DNA of 64,000 bases from Streptomyces torulosus (GCF_001419765.1 NZ_LIRK01000204.1:1-64000), one strand, 5' to 3'; positions 27,337 to 35,860 are shown, counted from the stretch's first letter. Numbers and translations are program-made. Notes: a model not told the origin generated them from the sequence alone.

Positions 27337-27388
27337 CGCGTCCGTCGGCCGGCGCCCGCAGCGGGTCGTACCGCGCCCGGTCGACGGA

Positions 27389-28342
27389 TCAGGGGTGTCT
27401 GCGCGTCAGCCAGCCGAGCAGGCCGTGGCGCTTCTCGGATGCCGGACCCGGTGTCTCGGGGCGGTTCGCGGGACGCCTGACGCTCCTCGCCGGGCGCGGG
27501 GCCGGTTCCTTCCTGCGGGGCCTCGGCGCGAGGCGGTGAGCGCGAGCCTCGACGAGAGCCTGACGAAGGTCCGCCCGAAGCCACTCGATCTCGTCGGGAT
27601 CGTCCGCCGTCATGATCGTGCCGGTGAGCCGGGCGGCGGGTGAGTCGGGCGGCCCCTGGTCGGTCCGTGCGGGCCGGTGGCGGTTGAGATGGGCGCGCTC
27701 GTAGGGATCCCGGACGATCTCCGCGAGGTGAACGGGGTCGAGGAGGGAGGCCGGCGCGGCGGCCCGGGCCCAGGGGTCTTCGGCCTGCCGGAGCAGGAAC
27801 CCTAGATGGCGTCCTCGCCAGTTCCTGGGCCGCAGATCGAGGCCGTTGTCGAGTTGGGTCCTCAGCTCCTGGGGGAGACGCCCCGTCAGCCACGGGGCGT
27901 TGTTCTCGTCGGCGGCGAACCGCCGCAGTTCTTCCGCCAGATAGAGCCAGACGACGGCACGGTAGCGGTTCAGATAGAACTTGACCGGTGTGACGAGCCC
28001 CAGCCGTGCGAGGCGCACGAAACGCGTCGGCGCCACCTCCAGGATCGCTGCGGCGTCCTTGGAGCCGACGGCTTCGACCCGTGCGCGCAGCGTCTGGGGG
28101 AAGCCCTCCTCGGCGCGGAGCCGGTCGATCTCGCTGCGGGCGACTCGGCGTCCTCCGCCTCCCTCGTCGGGGACGGTTCGTACGCATCCGAGGTGGACGG
28201 CGAGGTCGAGTTCGCTTCGTTTCAGGCTCAGTTCACGTGCGGCGCGGCTCTGGGTGAGCGGCCGGTCGGCCGCCCCGGCCGGTACTGCGGCGACGGTCGC
28301 CGCGGTGGGTGTGGCAGGTCGCGTGATGGTGTTTCCGGACAT
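27389..28342 (-). CDS. DUF6397-like putative DNA-binding protein
   Basis: A 317-residue protein. Residues about 30-150 contain two helix-turn-helix-like stretches (TQSRAARELSLKRSELDLAVHLG and SKDAAAILEVAPTRFVRLARLG), then a helical region with YLNRYRAVVWLYLAEELRRFA. The C-terminal third is basic and Arg/Pro-rich. It resembles a Streptomyces family I would call DUF6397 (recalled, not checked). ATG 28342 has GGGGGAG 7 nt upstream. Function unknown; nucleic-acid binding is inferred. Confidence 0.7.
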   Translation of the reverse strand: MSGNTITRPATPTAATVAAVPAGAADRPLTQSRAARELSLKRSELDLAVHLGCVRTVPDEGGGGRRVARSEIDRLRAEEGFPQTLRARVEAVGSKDAAAILEVAPTRFVRLARLGLVTPVKFYLNRYRAVVWLYLAEELRRFAADENNAPWLTGRLPQELRTQLDNGLDLRPRNWRGRHLGFLLRQAEDPWARAAAPASLLDPVHLAEIVRDPYERAHLNRHRPARTDQGPPDSPAARLTGTIMTADDPDEIEWLRADLRQALVEARAHRLAPRPRRKEPAPRPARSVRRPANRPETPGPASEKRHGLLGWLTRRHP

Positions 28343-28432
28343 GGTGGTTCTCCCCCGTGCAGTGGTGCCGCGACGCCTGTGCGCGTCGCCTCGGGAAAAC
28401 CGTAGCCCGTTCACAAGAAGTCGTGGCGGGCC

Positions 28433-28441
28433 TGTGGATAA
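28433..28441 (-). promoter_or_regulatory. DnaA-box match TTATCCACA
   Basis: A perfect 9-mer DnaA-box match on the minus strand in the 126-bp gap between the DUF6397-like gene and the Roadblock gene. A single box may be chance or may titrate or bind DnaA at this promoter. Confidence 0.35.
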
Positions 28442-28468
28442 CTTGCAACCAGCTACTGAAACCGCAGG

Positions 28469-28882
28469 TCAGAGGTCCCTGGCGGCGGAGGGTTCGGGTT
28501 GTCGGGCGTCCACGCCGAGGTGTTCGCCGACACGGTTCACCATCAGGGTCATCTCATAGGCGATCTGACCGATGTCCGCTTCCGCGGCGCTGAGCACGCA
28601 CAGGCAACTGCCCGCGCCGGCCGCGGTGACGAAGAGCATGGCGTCGTCGAACTCGATCATCGTCTGCCGTACGTCACCGGCGCCGAAGTGGCGTCCCGAG
28701 CCCTTGGCGAGGCTGTGCAGCCCCGATGAGACCGCGGCGAGGTGCTCGGCGTCCTCACGCCTCAGCCCGGTACTGGCCGCCGTGACCAATCCGTCGCTGG
28801 ACAGCACCAGTGCGTGTCGTACGGGTTCCAGGCGCTCGGTCAAGTCGTCCAGCAACCAACCGAGTCCCGCGTTCTGCGGCAT
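28469..28882 (-). CDS. Orphan Roadblock/LC7 domain protein
   Basis: A 137-residue cytoplasmic Roadblock/LC7 protein (LDWLL-like GLGWLLDDLTERLEPVRHALVLSSDGL, then HLAAVSSGLHSLAKG and MIEFDDAMLFVTAAG). It is clearly a paralogue of CvnB at 30713-31150, about 2 kb away. In conservons this protein couples the sensor kinase to the small GTPase. Here it stands alone, divergent from an F420/FMN-binding gene, so may compete with CvnB for the same partners. ATG 28882 gives the family N-terminus. Confidence 0.85.
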   Translation of the reverse strand: MPQNAGLGWLLDDLTERLEPVRHALVLSSDGLVTAASTGLRREDAEHLAAVSSGLHSLAKGSGRHFGAGDVRQTMIEFDDAMLFVTAAGAGSCLCVLSAAEADIGQIAYEMTLMVNRVGEHLGVDARQPEPSAARDL

Positions 28883-28978
28883 TTTTCCTACTCCCCGTAT
28901 TCGTCGTTCCCCCTGGCGAGGAGGATCCGACGGTTCAGCCTTCCCCACTGCTGCCGCAGGAGCAAGCAAGATGGGGAC

Positions 28979-29407
28979 ATGGCAAAGAAGATGACCGACA
29001 AGGAATGGCGGGCCTTCGTCTCACACGGAACTCGCACCGGAAAACTGGCGACCTCCCGTGCCGACGGACGTCCTCATGTCACGCCCATCTGGTTCTTGCT
29101 GCACGGTGACGAGTTGCTCTTCAACACCGGCAAGGAAAGTGTCAAGGGACGGAATCTGGCCAGGGACGGCCGTGTGGCGCTCTGTGTGGACTCCGATCTG
29201 CCGCCGTACGACTTCGTGGTGCTGGAAGGCCGGGCGGAACTCTCCGAGGACCTCGACGAGGTGCGGCACTGGGCCGCGCGTATAGGCGCCCGCTACATGG
29301 GCGAGGACCGGGCCGAGGAGTTCGGCGCCCGCAACGGCGTGCCGGGCGAGCTCCTCGTGCGGGTGCGTGTGGACAAGGTCCTCGCGTACTCCGCTGTCTC
29401 CGACTGA
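28979..29407 (+). CDS. PPOX-class F420/FMN-dependent split-barrel protein
   Basis: A 142-residue split beta-barrel protein of the pyridoxamine-phosphate-oxidase-like superfamily: FVSHGTRTGKLATSRADGRPHVTPIWFLLHGDELLFNT is the cofactor-binding opening, and the VALCVDSDLPPYDFVVLEGRAEL strand pair is typical. Many such actinobacterial proteins use F420 as reductant, but substrate and cofactor are not determinable here. It is divergent from the orphan Roadblock gene. Confidence 0.85.
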   Translation: MAKKMTDKEWRAFVSHGTRTGKLATSRADGRPHVTPIWFLLHGDELLFNTGKESVKGRNLARDGRVALCVDSDLPPYDFVVLEGRAELSEDLDEVRHWAARIGARYMGEDRAEEFGARNGVPGELLVRVRVDKVLAYSAVSD

Positions 29408-29455
29408 GCGCCGACCCCGGTCGTCACCTGTCGGCACGGGGCCGATCGGGGCGCC

Positions 29456-30061
29456 TCAGCTCACCGAGTCGAGCAGCCGGGCGGTGTGCATCCGTCCGGC
29501 GTACTCGACGAGGCGTATCAGTACCTCCTTGCCGGAGGCGCGGTCCCGCGCGTCGCAGAGGACCACGGGAGTGCCCTGGTCGAGGTCGAGGGCGCGCGAC
29601 ACGTCGTCGGGGCCGTAGGCGCCTGCTCCGGTGAAGCAGTTGACGGCGACCACGAACGGGATGTGCCGGTGCTCGAAGAAGTCCACCGCCGGGAAGCAGT
29701 CCTGGAGTCGTCTCGTGTCCGCGAGGACGACCGCCCCCAACGCGCCCTGGGCCAGTTCGTCCCACAGGAACCAGAACCTGTCCTGGCCCGGGGTGCCGAA
29801 CAGATAGAGCGACAGGCCGGACCGGATGGTGATGCGGCCGAAGTCCATGGCCACCGTGGTGGTCACCTTCTGATCCACTCCGCCGGTGTCGTCGACCGAC
29901 TGGCCGGCCTCGCTCAGGAGTTCCTCGGTGCGCAACGGCTTGATCTCGCTGACCGCCCCCACCAGGGTGGTCTTGCCCACGCCGAAACCACCGGCGACGA
30001 GGATCTTCAATGCCAGGGCGCCCGTGTCGCCGTCTGTCGTGTCGGAGTGCTGGGAGGCCAT
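29456..30061 (-). CDS. cvnD: Conservon small GTPase (CvnD)
   Basis: A 201-residue Ras-like ATP/GTP-binding protein. P-loop GGFGVGKTT near residue 24, G3-like GTPGQDRFWFLWDE, and VNCFTGAGAY in place of NKxD. This is the fourth gene of the conservon operons, acting with CvnA, B and C in a membrane-associated complex proposed to resemble eukaryotic G-protein signalling. Unusually, 215 bp separate it from cvnC, whereas these genes normally abut. GAGAGAAG upstream serves as ribosome-binding site. Confidence 0.9.
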   Translation of the reverse strand: MASQHSDTTDGDTGALALKILVAGGFGVGKTTLVGAVSEIKPLRTEELLSEAGQSVDDTGGVDQKVTTTVAMDFGRITIRSGLSLYLFGTPGQDRFWFLWDELAQGALGAVVLADTRRLQDCFPAVDFFEHRHIPFVVAVNCFTGAGAYGPDDVSRALDLDQGTPVVLCDARDRASGKEVLIRLVEYAGRMHTARLLDSVS

Positions 30062-30064
30062 CGA

Positions 30065-30274
30065 TCACTTCTCTCGGGAGTGCGGGGCAAGGTCGACATC
30101 GGTACTGCTGTGCGGAGCCAGCATCATGACAACTTCCGCTCCACAACGGGGTGTTGGACCGGTTCTTCCTGGCATCGACCGACTCGTGCGTGTTCGATGC
30201 CCGGTTGGATGCACAAGTTCGAACGAGATCGACCCGCACCGTTGCCCGTCCCTACGGCTCGTACTGTTGTTCAT
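30065..30274 (-). CDS. Candidate 69-residue small protein between cvnC and cvnD
   Basis: This frame starts with ATG 2 nt after the cvnC stop and ends 3 nt before the cvnD start, filling the unusual gap exactly, as an operon member would. It contains Ser/Arg/His-rich segments (RTRTSRSMPGRTGPTPRCG) and a weakly hydrophobic EVVMMLAP patch. Against it: third-position GC is much lower than in neighbouring genes and no family is recognised. Alternatives: a long untranslated regulatory region, or a horizontally acquired fragment. Confidence 0.35.
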   Translation of the reverse strand: MNNSTSRRDGQRCGSISFELVHPTGHRTRTSRSMPGRTGPTPRCGAEVVMMLAPHSSTDVDLAPHSREK

Positions 30275-30276
30275 GA

Positions 30277-30699
30277 CTACAGCGCCCTCAGCCCGGCGAT
30301 CACCTCACGCAGGATGCGCTCGTCCGGCAGTTGCGCGGGCGGCACCGGCCGGCTGACCGTGACGTGGCCCAGTTCGAGGAGGTCACCGAGGAGTACTCGC
30401 ACCACGCCGACCGGCAGGTCGGCTCCGGCGGCGAGTTCGGCGACCGACTGGGTCTCGGTCCGGCACAGTTCGATCAGCGTGCGGTGTTCGGGACCGAGTG
30501 AGGTGTCCCCGTCGACGTCGGGTGCGCCGATGTGGAGGGACACCAGGGCGATCAGGTCGAAGCGGACTCCACTGGGGCCGGGGGCGGTGCGTCCGCCGGT
30601 CATCGCGTAGGGGCGGACGAGGGGCCCGGCCTCGTGGTCGTACCACTGGCTGCCCGGCGGCTCGTGCGGAGCGCTCGTGCTGTCCTCGGTCATGAGCAC
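30277..30699 (-). CDS. cvnC: Conservon DUF742 protein (CvnC)
   Basis: A 140-residue DUF742 protein: LVRPYAMTGGRT, FDLIALV, LGPEHRTLIELCRTETQSVAELAAGADLPVGVVRVLLGDLLELGHVTV and a C-terminal ERILREVIAGLRAL. The central part is a winged-helix-like fold. It is the third conservon component. GTG at 30699 is preferred since GGGAA lies 6 nt upstream; ATG 30693 is the alternative. It begins 13 nt after cvnB. Confidence 0.9.
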   Translation of the reverse strand: MLMTEDSTSAPHEPPGSQWYDHEAGPLVRPYAMTGGRTAPGPSGVRFDLIALVSLHIGAPDVDGDTSLGPEHRTLIELCRTETQSVAELAAGADLPVGVVRVLLGDLLELGHVTVSRPVPPAQLPDERILREVIAGLRAL

Positions 30700-30712
30700 G
30701 GCTCGTTCCCGC

Positions 30713-31150
30713 TCATCCGGCGACGGGTGGCCGCGCGCCGGCGCGCGGAGCGGTGTAGAGGTGCTCGCCCACGCGTTTCACGAGCCGTGCCATCTCGTAC
30801 GCCACGAGGCCGATGTCCGCGGTGACGGCCGTGAGGACGGCCAGGCAGGAGCCGTCTCCGGCAGCCGCCACGAAGAGGAAGCCGTCGTCCATCTCCACCA
30901 TGGTCTGGCGCACTCCCCCGGTGCCGAAGTGGCGGCCCGCTCCCTTGGCGAGGCTGTGGAAGCCGGAGGCGACGGCCGCGAGATGCTCGGCGTCCTCGCG
31001 TGCGAGGTCGGTCGACGCACCGACGGCGAGTCCGTCGTTGGACAGCACCACCGCGTGTCGCACCTCATGCACGCGCAGTACGAGGTCGTCCAGCAGCCAG
31101 TCGAGTTCTCCGGACCGTCCGGTGGCCCTGGTGGTCGGGTCCTGGATCAT
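30713..31150 (-). CDS. cvnB: Conservon Roadblock/LC7 protein (CvnB)
   Basis: A 145-residue Roadblock/LC7 protein (LDWLLDDLVLRVHEVRHAVVLSNDGLAVG, HLAAVASGFHSLAKGAGRHF, MVEMDDGFLFVAAAG). Its start overlaps the cvnA stop by ATGA, giving translational coupling to the sensor. Known role: regulatory scaffold between sensor kinase-like CvnA and GTPase CvnD. Confidence 0.92.
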   Translation of the reverse strand: MIQDPTTRATGRSGELDWLLDDLVLRVHEVRHAVVLSNDGLAVGASTDLAREDAEHLAAVASGFHSLAKGAGRHFGTGGVRQTMVEMDDGFLFVAAAGDGSCLAVLTAVTADIGLVAYEMARLVKRVGEHLYTAPRAGARPPVAG

Positions 31151-33684
31151 GCGGGGTCTCCTTCGCTGCTGTCGCTGCCCGTCGTGGGGCCGTGGGTGAC
31201 GCCTCGTCCGGGTGCCCTGCCGCCGCCTCGCGTCCAGCCGTCGCGGTAGGCCGCCATACGGTCCCGTACGAGTTCGGGGGTGCGGTCGTCGTCGCCCCCG
31301 TGGCTCGGGGCAGGTTCCGGCCCGCGGCTGTGCCGGTCGCGCAGTTGGGGGGCGAGATGGGCCTGCCGTACCCGGCGTGGCAGTTCACCGGTGGGGTCCG
31401 GCTCCTGCGGCGGACGGTGCTGCCGCAGGGCGGTGACGCCCGGCGGGGGCGGTTCGGGCGGGCCGCCCGCCATGGACTCCCCGGCGGAGGCCACGGGAGC
31501 CATCAGTGCCCGCCGGTCGACGGACTGCTCCACGGGGTCCTGACGCGGACCGGCGTGCACGCGCGCGTACTCCCGTTGCTCGGGCCGCCGCTGTGCCTCG
31601 ACAGTGGCTCGGGGGGAACGTTCCGTCGTGCCGTTGTGCAGCAGAGCGGTCGGCAGGAGGACCACGGCTGTGGTGCCACCGTAGGGAGAGGGCCTCAGAT
31701 GGACCTTGATGCCGTGGCGGGAGGAGAGTCGGCTCACCACGAACAGTCCGAGACGGTCGCTGTCGAAGAGGTCGAGGGCCTCCGACTGCTCGATCCTGCG
31801 GTTGGCCTCGTCGAGGGTCTCCTTGCCCATGCCGAGCCCGCGGTCCTCGACCTCGACGGCGTATCCGTTGCCGACGGGTTCCCCGGTGATCCGCACGCGC
31901 GTGTGCGGTGGTGAGAACTGGGCTGCGTTCTCGACGAGTTCGGCGAGGAGGTGGATGAGGTCGGCGACGGCGGCACCGGCGATCCGTGCCTCGGGCAGTT
32001 GCCGTACCTCCACGCGCGCGTAGTCCTCGATCTCGGAGACGGCTGCGCGGACGACGTTCGTCAGGGAGACAGGCATGCGCCAGGCGCGGCCCGGTGCGGC
32101 TCCCGACAGGATGATCAGACTCTCCGCGTGGCGTCGCATCCGGGTGGTGAGGTGGTCGAGCCGGAAGAGGTCGCTGAGCTCGTCGGGGTCCTCGGACCTG
32201 CGTTCCATGCTGTCGAGGAGGCTCAGCTGGCGGTGGACGAGGACCTGGCTGCGGCGGGCGAGGTTGACGAACACTCCGGAGATGCCGCCGGCCAGTTCGG
32301 CGCGCTCGACCGCCGCGCGGAGGGCGGCCCGGTGGACGATGCGCAGCGCCTCGGCGACCTGGCCGGTCTCGTCCTCGGCGGCGGGCCCCGGCGGGGCCTC
32401 GGCGTCGACGTCGATCTCCTCTCCGGCCCGCAGTTTCCGCATGGCGTGGGGCAGTTTGCGGCGGGCGATCTCCAGGGCTCCGTTCCGCAGGCTCACCAGC
32501 TCGACGACGAGTCCGCGCCCGATGCGTACGGAGATCACGAGCGACGCGGCGACGGCGGCGAGACCGAGGAGCACGGCGGCACCGGCCGGGGTGAGGAGGG
32601 CGCGCGTGAACGGGTCGGCCCGCTCGGCCACGTCGCGTCCGGCGTCGGCCTCGATCTTCCGCATCCTGTCCCGCACGCGCGTGTGGGCCGACTCCCAGAC
32701 ATCCACCGGTGCCGCGGTGAGCGCCTTGCTGCCGGGACGGCTTGCGAGCACCTTGTCCTCGACGGCGTTCAGGTCGGTGTAGGCGTCGCCCTCGGCGAGT
32801 TCTTCCCATGCCGCCCGTTCGGGGCCACGGAGGTCGGCGGCAGCGGCTTCGGTCAGGGTGTGGCGGGCACCCGCGGCGCCGCTGAACAGACGCAGTCGTT
32901 CGCCGTCGAGGGTGCCGGAGAGCCGTGCGCCGGCCAGCAGCGCCTCCTCCTGGGCGAGGGCCTCGGCCGCGCGGGAGAACTCGAGCAGCACGCGCGCGTC
33001 GGAGCCCGTTTCGGCGTCCTGGATGCCGCTGAGTGCGCCGCCCACACCGAAGGCCGTGGAGATGGTCGTGGTGTACCTCTGGTACGTCTCCGCCCAGCCG
33101 CTACGACGGTCGAGCACCGACGCGCGCAGGGGGCGCAGTTGCTCGGCACCGGAGACGAAGGCCGCGAGCCGCTCGGCGACCCCGGCGGGTAGGTCGATTC
33201 CGTCGGCGACGGTGTGCCGGCCGCCCAGACGCAGTCGGGCGACCGCGCGATCGGATGCCCGGGAGAGTGCTTCCAGGTCGCTCCCGTGTGCGTCGGAGGG
33301 CCTCGTGGTGTACCGCACGGCGGCGGCACGCTCGGCCTGGAGCGCGGCGACCGCGTCGGCGACCGGGGCGCGCACGGAGGCGTCGACGCGCTGGAGCTGC
33401 CGAAGCCGGGCGACGTCCTGGGCGGTGGTGACGGTGGCGTACGCCCACAGGGCGAGCAGGGAGACGACGGGCACCATCAACAGGCAGATGATCTTGGCTC
33501 GGACGGTGCGGGGGCGTATGTGCGGGCGGCCGGCGCGTCTGGGTGGGCCGGTCGTGTGAGCGCCGGTCTCGTCGGGGGCGAAACCTTCGTCGGCCGGTGG
33601 TCCCGCGTGGGCGCGGCGTCCGCGCGCCGCGGGCCGGGTCGGCGTCTCGGCGCCGGTGGTCGAGGTCCTGCCGGATGTACGCAT
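31147..33684 (-). CDS. cvnA: Conservon sensor histidine kinase-like protein (CvnA)
   Basis: An 845-residue membrane sensor. It has a basic N-terminal tail, a first membrane helix at about 65-85, an extracytoplasmic NIT (nitrate/nitrite-sensing-like) helical region with AERAAAVRYT, a second helix at about 380-400, HAMP, and an HATPase domain with N-box LVENAAQFSPPHTRV, G1 EDRGLGM and G2 RLGLFVVSRL. The LDHLTTRMRRHAE segment replaces a classical phospho-His box. The Arg/Pro-rich C-terminus is probably disordered. It is first gene of the conservon. Confidence 0.92.
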   Translation of the reverse strand: MRTSGRTSTTGAETPTRPAARGRRAHAGPPADEGFAPDETGAHTTGPPRRAGRPHIRPRTVRAKIICLLMVPVVSLLALWAYATVTTAQDVARLRQLQRVDASVRAPVADAVAALQAERAAAVRYTTRPSDAHGSDLEALSRASDRAVARLRLGGRHTVADGIDLPAGVAERLAAFVSGAEQLRPLRASVLDRRSGWAETYQRYTTTISTAFGVGGALSGIQDAETGSDARVLLEFSRAAEALAQEEALLAGARLSGTLDGERLRLFSGAAGARHTLTEAAAADLRGPERAAWEELAEGDAYTDLNAVEDKVLASRPGSKALTAAPVDVWESAHTRVRDRMRKIEADAGRDVAERADPFTRALLTPAGAAVLLGLAAVAASLVISVRIGRGLVVELVSLRNGALEIARRKLPHAMRKLRAGEEIDVDAEAPPGPAAEDETGQVAEALRIVHRAALRAAVERAELAGGISGVFVNLARRSQVLVHRQLSLLDSMERRSEDPDELSDLFRLDHLTTRMRRHAESLIILSGAAPGRAWRMPVSLTNVVRAAVSEIEDYARVEVRQLPEARIAGAAVADLIHLLAELVENAAQFSPPHTRVRITGEPVGNGYAVEVEDRGLGMGKETLDEANRRIEQSEALDLFDSDRLGLFVVSRLSSRHGIKVHLRPSPYGGTTAVVLLPTALLHNGTTERSPRATVEAQRRPEQREYARVHAGPRQDPVEQSVDRRALMAPVASAGESMAGGPPEPPPPGVTALRQHRPPQEPDPTGELPRRVRQAHLAPQLRDRHSRGPEPAPSHGGDDDRTPELVRDRMAAYRDGWTRGGGRAPGRGVTHGPTTGSDSSEGDPA

Positions 33685-33738
33685 GGCCTCCTCGCTCGGT
33701 GTGGTCTGGGTGTGCCTTCGTGCCGCCGAGGTGCGCTG

Positions 33739-34515
33739 CTAGTGGGCGGCGGCGCTCCCGACGGGCTGTTGGGCCGACGCGGAGGCCTCGCGTTCCCCGG
33801 CCGTCGGCGACAGCGCGACGAACGCCGAGGTGAGGAAGAGATAGGACCCGAGGCCGACGGCGAGGGGGAAGATGAACTGCATCGCCGTGACCCCGGGCAG
33901 GTTTTCGCCGGAGGGAGCGACCTCCACGCGCACCGCCCACATGGCGGTGTAGTGCATGCTGCTCACCGCGCCGCCCATGACCATGGAGGCGACGGTGACC
34001 GCGAGGGGCGACCTGATGTTGAGGGCCGCCCACAGGGCGGCGGTGGCCGCGACGACGGCGATCACCACGGAGAGCGCGACGAGGGCCGGGTCGTATGTCA
34101 CCTCGCCGTGCATCCGTACCGCCGCCATGCCCAGGTAGTGCATGCTGGCGACGCCCAGTCCGGTGGTGAGGCCGCCGAGAAGAAGCGCCCGTTGGCGGTT
34201 GCGGCTGTAGCCGACGGCGAAGACTCCGCCGCAGACGACGGCCATGGCGACGAGCAGGCTGAGGATGGTCAACGGCACGTCGTAGCGGAGTTCGGTGCCG
34301 CTCACACCGAAGCCGAGCATGGCCACGAAGTGCATGGTCCAGATGCCGGTGCCGATCGCGGACGCTGCGGTGACGAGCCAGTTGCGGCGGGCGCGGCCGG
34401 TGGCGCCCAGCGCACGGACGGTGCAACGCAGTCCGAGTGCCGCGCCCATGCAGGCCATCACGTACGACAGCACGGGGGTCAGCCAGCCGAAGGTGGCGTG
34501 GTCCAGGTGTCCCAT
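33739..34515 (-). CDS. MHYT-domain membrane sensor
   Basis: A 258-residue protein with seven predicted membrane helices. It carries the three MHYT-type motifs TMHFVAML, SMHYLGMA and SMHYTAMW, which are proposed to bind copper and sense O2, CO or NO. No GGDEF, EAL or kinase output domain follows, so it is a stand-alone MHYT protein. It lies 54 nt upstream of cvnA on the same strand and could be co-transcribed with the conservon, supplying it with a gas or redox input (inference). Confidence 0.88.
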   Translation of the reverse strand: MGHLDHATFGWLTPVLSYVMACMGAALGLRCTVRALGATGRARRNWLVTAASAIGTGIWTMHFVAMLGFGVSGTELRYDVPLTILSLLVAMAVVCGGVFAVGYSRNRQRALLLGGLTTGLGVASMHYLGMAAVRMHGEVTYDPALVALSVVIAVVAATAALWAALNIRSPLAVTVASMVMGGAVSSMHYTAMWAVRVEVAPSGENLPGVTAMQFIFPLAVGLGSYLFLTSAFVALSPTAGEREASASAQQPVGSAAAH

Positions 34516-34560
34516 GGCTCCGGGACGCTAGTGGGAGCACGGGTGCACGAAGGGGGCGCA

Positions 34561-34595
34561 TTTCGAAAAGTGGTGGAAGGTGGCGCATATATGCG
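34561..34595. promoter_or_regulatory. Two palindromes in the MHYT/methyltransferase divergent region
   Basis: TTTCGAAA (34561-34568) and the perfect 12-bp palindrome CGCATATATGCG (34584-34595) lie 46-80 nt upstream of the MHYT gene. They are AT-rich against the background and suit regulator binding; the factor is unknown. Confidence 0.4.
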
Positions 34596-34667
34596 TCGGA
34601 ACGATCGCCTCACGCTCGAACATGCACACCGTGCCCGCTCACCCGACCGTGGGGGATCATGCGGAGC

Positions 34668-35267
34668 ATGAGCGACGACCACACACATGTCCAGGAGTTC
34701 TTCACGGCACGAGCCGCCGACTGGGACACCCGGTTCCCCGACGACGGACCCGCCTACGCCGCCGCCGTCGCCGACCTCGGCCTGCGGCCGGGTGACCGTG
34801 TGCTCGACGCGGGCTGCGGCACGGGACGGGCCCTGACGCCGCTATGGAAGGCCGTGGGCCCCTCCGGCGTGGTCCTCGGGGCGGATCTGACCCCGGCGAT
34901 GCTGGAGGCCGCCGTACGAGCCGGGCGGCACCTCGACGGGCAGCTGCTGCTCGCGGACGTGGCGGCCCTGCCGCTGCGCACGGGTTCCTTGGACGCGGTC
35001 TTCGCCGCGGGGCTCATCGCGCATCTCGCGGACCCGGCGGGGAATCTCCGGGAGCTCGCGCGGGTGGTCCGGCCTGGCGGGACGTTGGCGCTCTTCCACC
35101 CGATCGGCAGGGCCGCGCTCGCGGCGCGCCAGGGACGGCAGATCACCCCGGCCGATCTCCGGGCGGAGGCGAACCTCGGCCCGCTGCTGGCCGGTTCGGG
35201 CTGGCGCATGACGTCGTACATCGACGAGGACAGCCGATTCCTCGCGCTCGCCGTACGCACCGGCTGA
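34668..35267 (+). CDS. Class I SAM-dependent methyltransferase
   Basis: A 199-residue Rossmann methyltransferase: motif I VLDAGCGTGRAL, acidic loop VLGADLTPAML, motif II/III LPLRTGSLDAVFAAGLIAHL and post-motif RVVRPGGTLALFHP. It belongs to the UbiE/SmtA-like group; substrate unknown. The ATG at 34668 is favoured for spacing to GGGGGA; ATG 34659 would add three residues. Divergent from the MHYT gene. Confidence 0.85.
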   Translation: MSDDHTHVQEFFTARAADWDTRFPDDGPAYAAAVADLGLRPGDRVLDAGCGTGRALTPLWKAVGPSGVVLGADLTPAMLEAAVRAGRHLDGQLLLADVAALPLRTGSLDAVFAAGLIAHLADPAGNLRELARVVRPGGTLALFHPIGRAALAARQGRQITPADLRAEANLGPLLAGSGWRMTSYIDEDSRFLALAVRTG

Positions 35268-35391
35268 CCCGCGGCACACCCCCTGACCAGCAGGGTCCCA
35301 GATCGCGACCTCGCCGCTCGGCCCTGCTCCCGGGATGGACCCTCTTCTGTCGCCGCGCCTCCGTCTCTACGTTGAGTAGGAACACGTGAAC

Positions 35392-35405
35392 GGTATGTGC
35401 ATACC
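35392..35405. promoter_or_regulatory. Inverted repeat GGTATG-TG-CATACC
   Basis: Perfect 6-bp arms with a 2-nt spacer, 22 nt before the start codon of the small gene at 35428. Likely an operator or an mRNA 5' hairpin. Confidence 0.4.
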
Positions 35406-35427
35406 GAGATGGGGGAAGGTAGCCCTT

Positions 35428-35724
35428 ATGTTCGACAGGCTCCGTAGGTCCTTCGACAGATTCCTCGACTCGACGCGCACCGAGGCGACCACGCAGGAGG
35501 AGAAACGCACGCACAACCTGTTCGAAGCGGCGGCCGCCTACATCTCGGCGTGCGCCGACGACGACCAGGACCGGATCGACGAGACCGTGACCTGGGTGTC
35601 GCCCGAGGCCCTGTCGTTCGGGGTGAGCGAGCTGGCGTGTCGTGCGGTCATAGCGCTGGCACGCGAGCGGGACGAGTCGCCGCAGACGGTGGCACGGTCG
35701 CTTCTGGGGCTGCCCGCCGCCTGA
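35428..35724 (+). CDS. Small conserved helical protein of unknown function
   Basis: A 98-residue protein, predicted mostly helical, with a basic N-terminus (MFDRLRRSFDRFL) and core NLFEAAAAYISACADDDQDRIDETVTWV. No signal peptide or membrane segment. ATG 35428 has GGGGGAAGG 8 nt upstream, an excellent site, so I use it instead of ATG 35386. I do not recognise a named family. Confidence 0.7.
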   Translation: MFDRLRRSFDRFLDSTRTEATTQEEKRTHNLFEAAAAYISACADDDQDRIDETVTWVSPEALSFGVSELACRAVIALARERDESPQTVARSLLGLPAA

Positions 35725-35860
35725 AGGGGCGAGAAGCACCGGTCGATTCGCCCCTGTCCGGCCGGAACCGCAGCTCTGCGTGGGTTTCACTCTCGTGACA
35801 AGCGCCCGCCGGGCGCATTAGGGTGCGCCGACGGACGAGCGAGAGCAATGGGAGGCCGGC

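Noticed and set aside
30200-30230. A GTTCGAA-like tRNA T-loop sequence in the cvnC-cvnD gap.
   Set aside because: No matching acceptor, D or anticodon stems and no CCA context were found.
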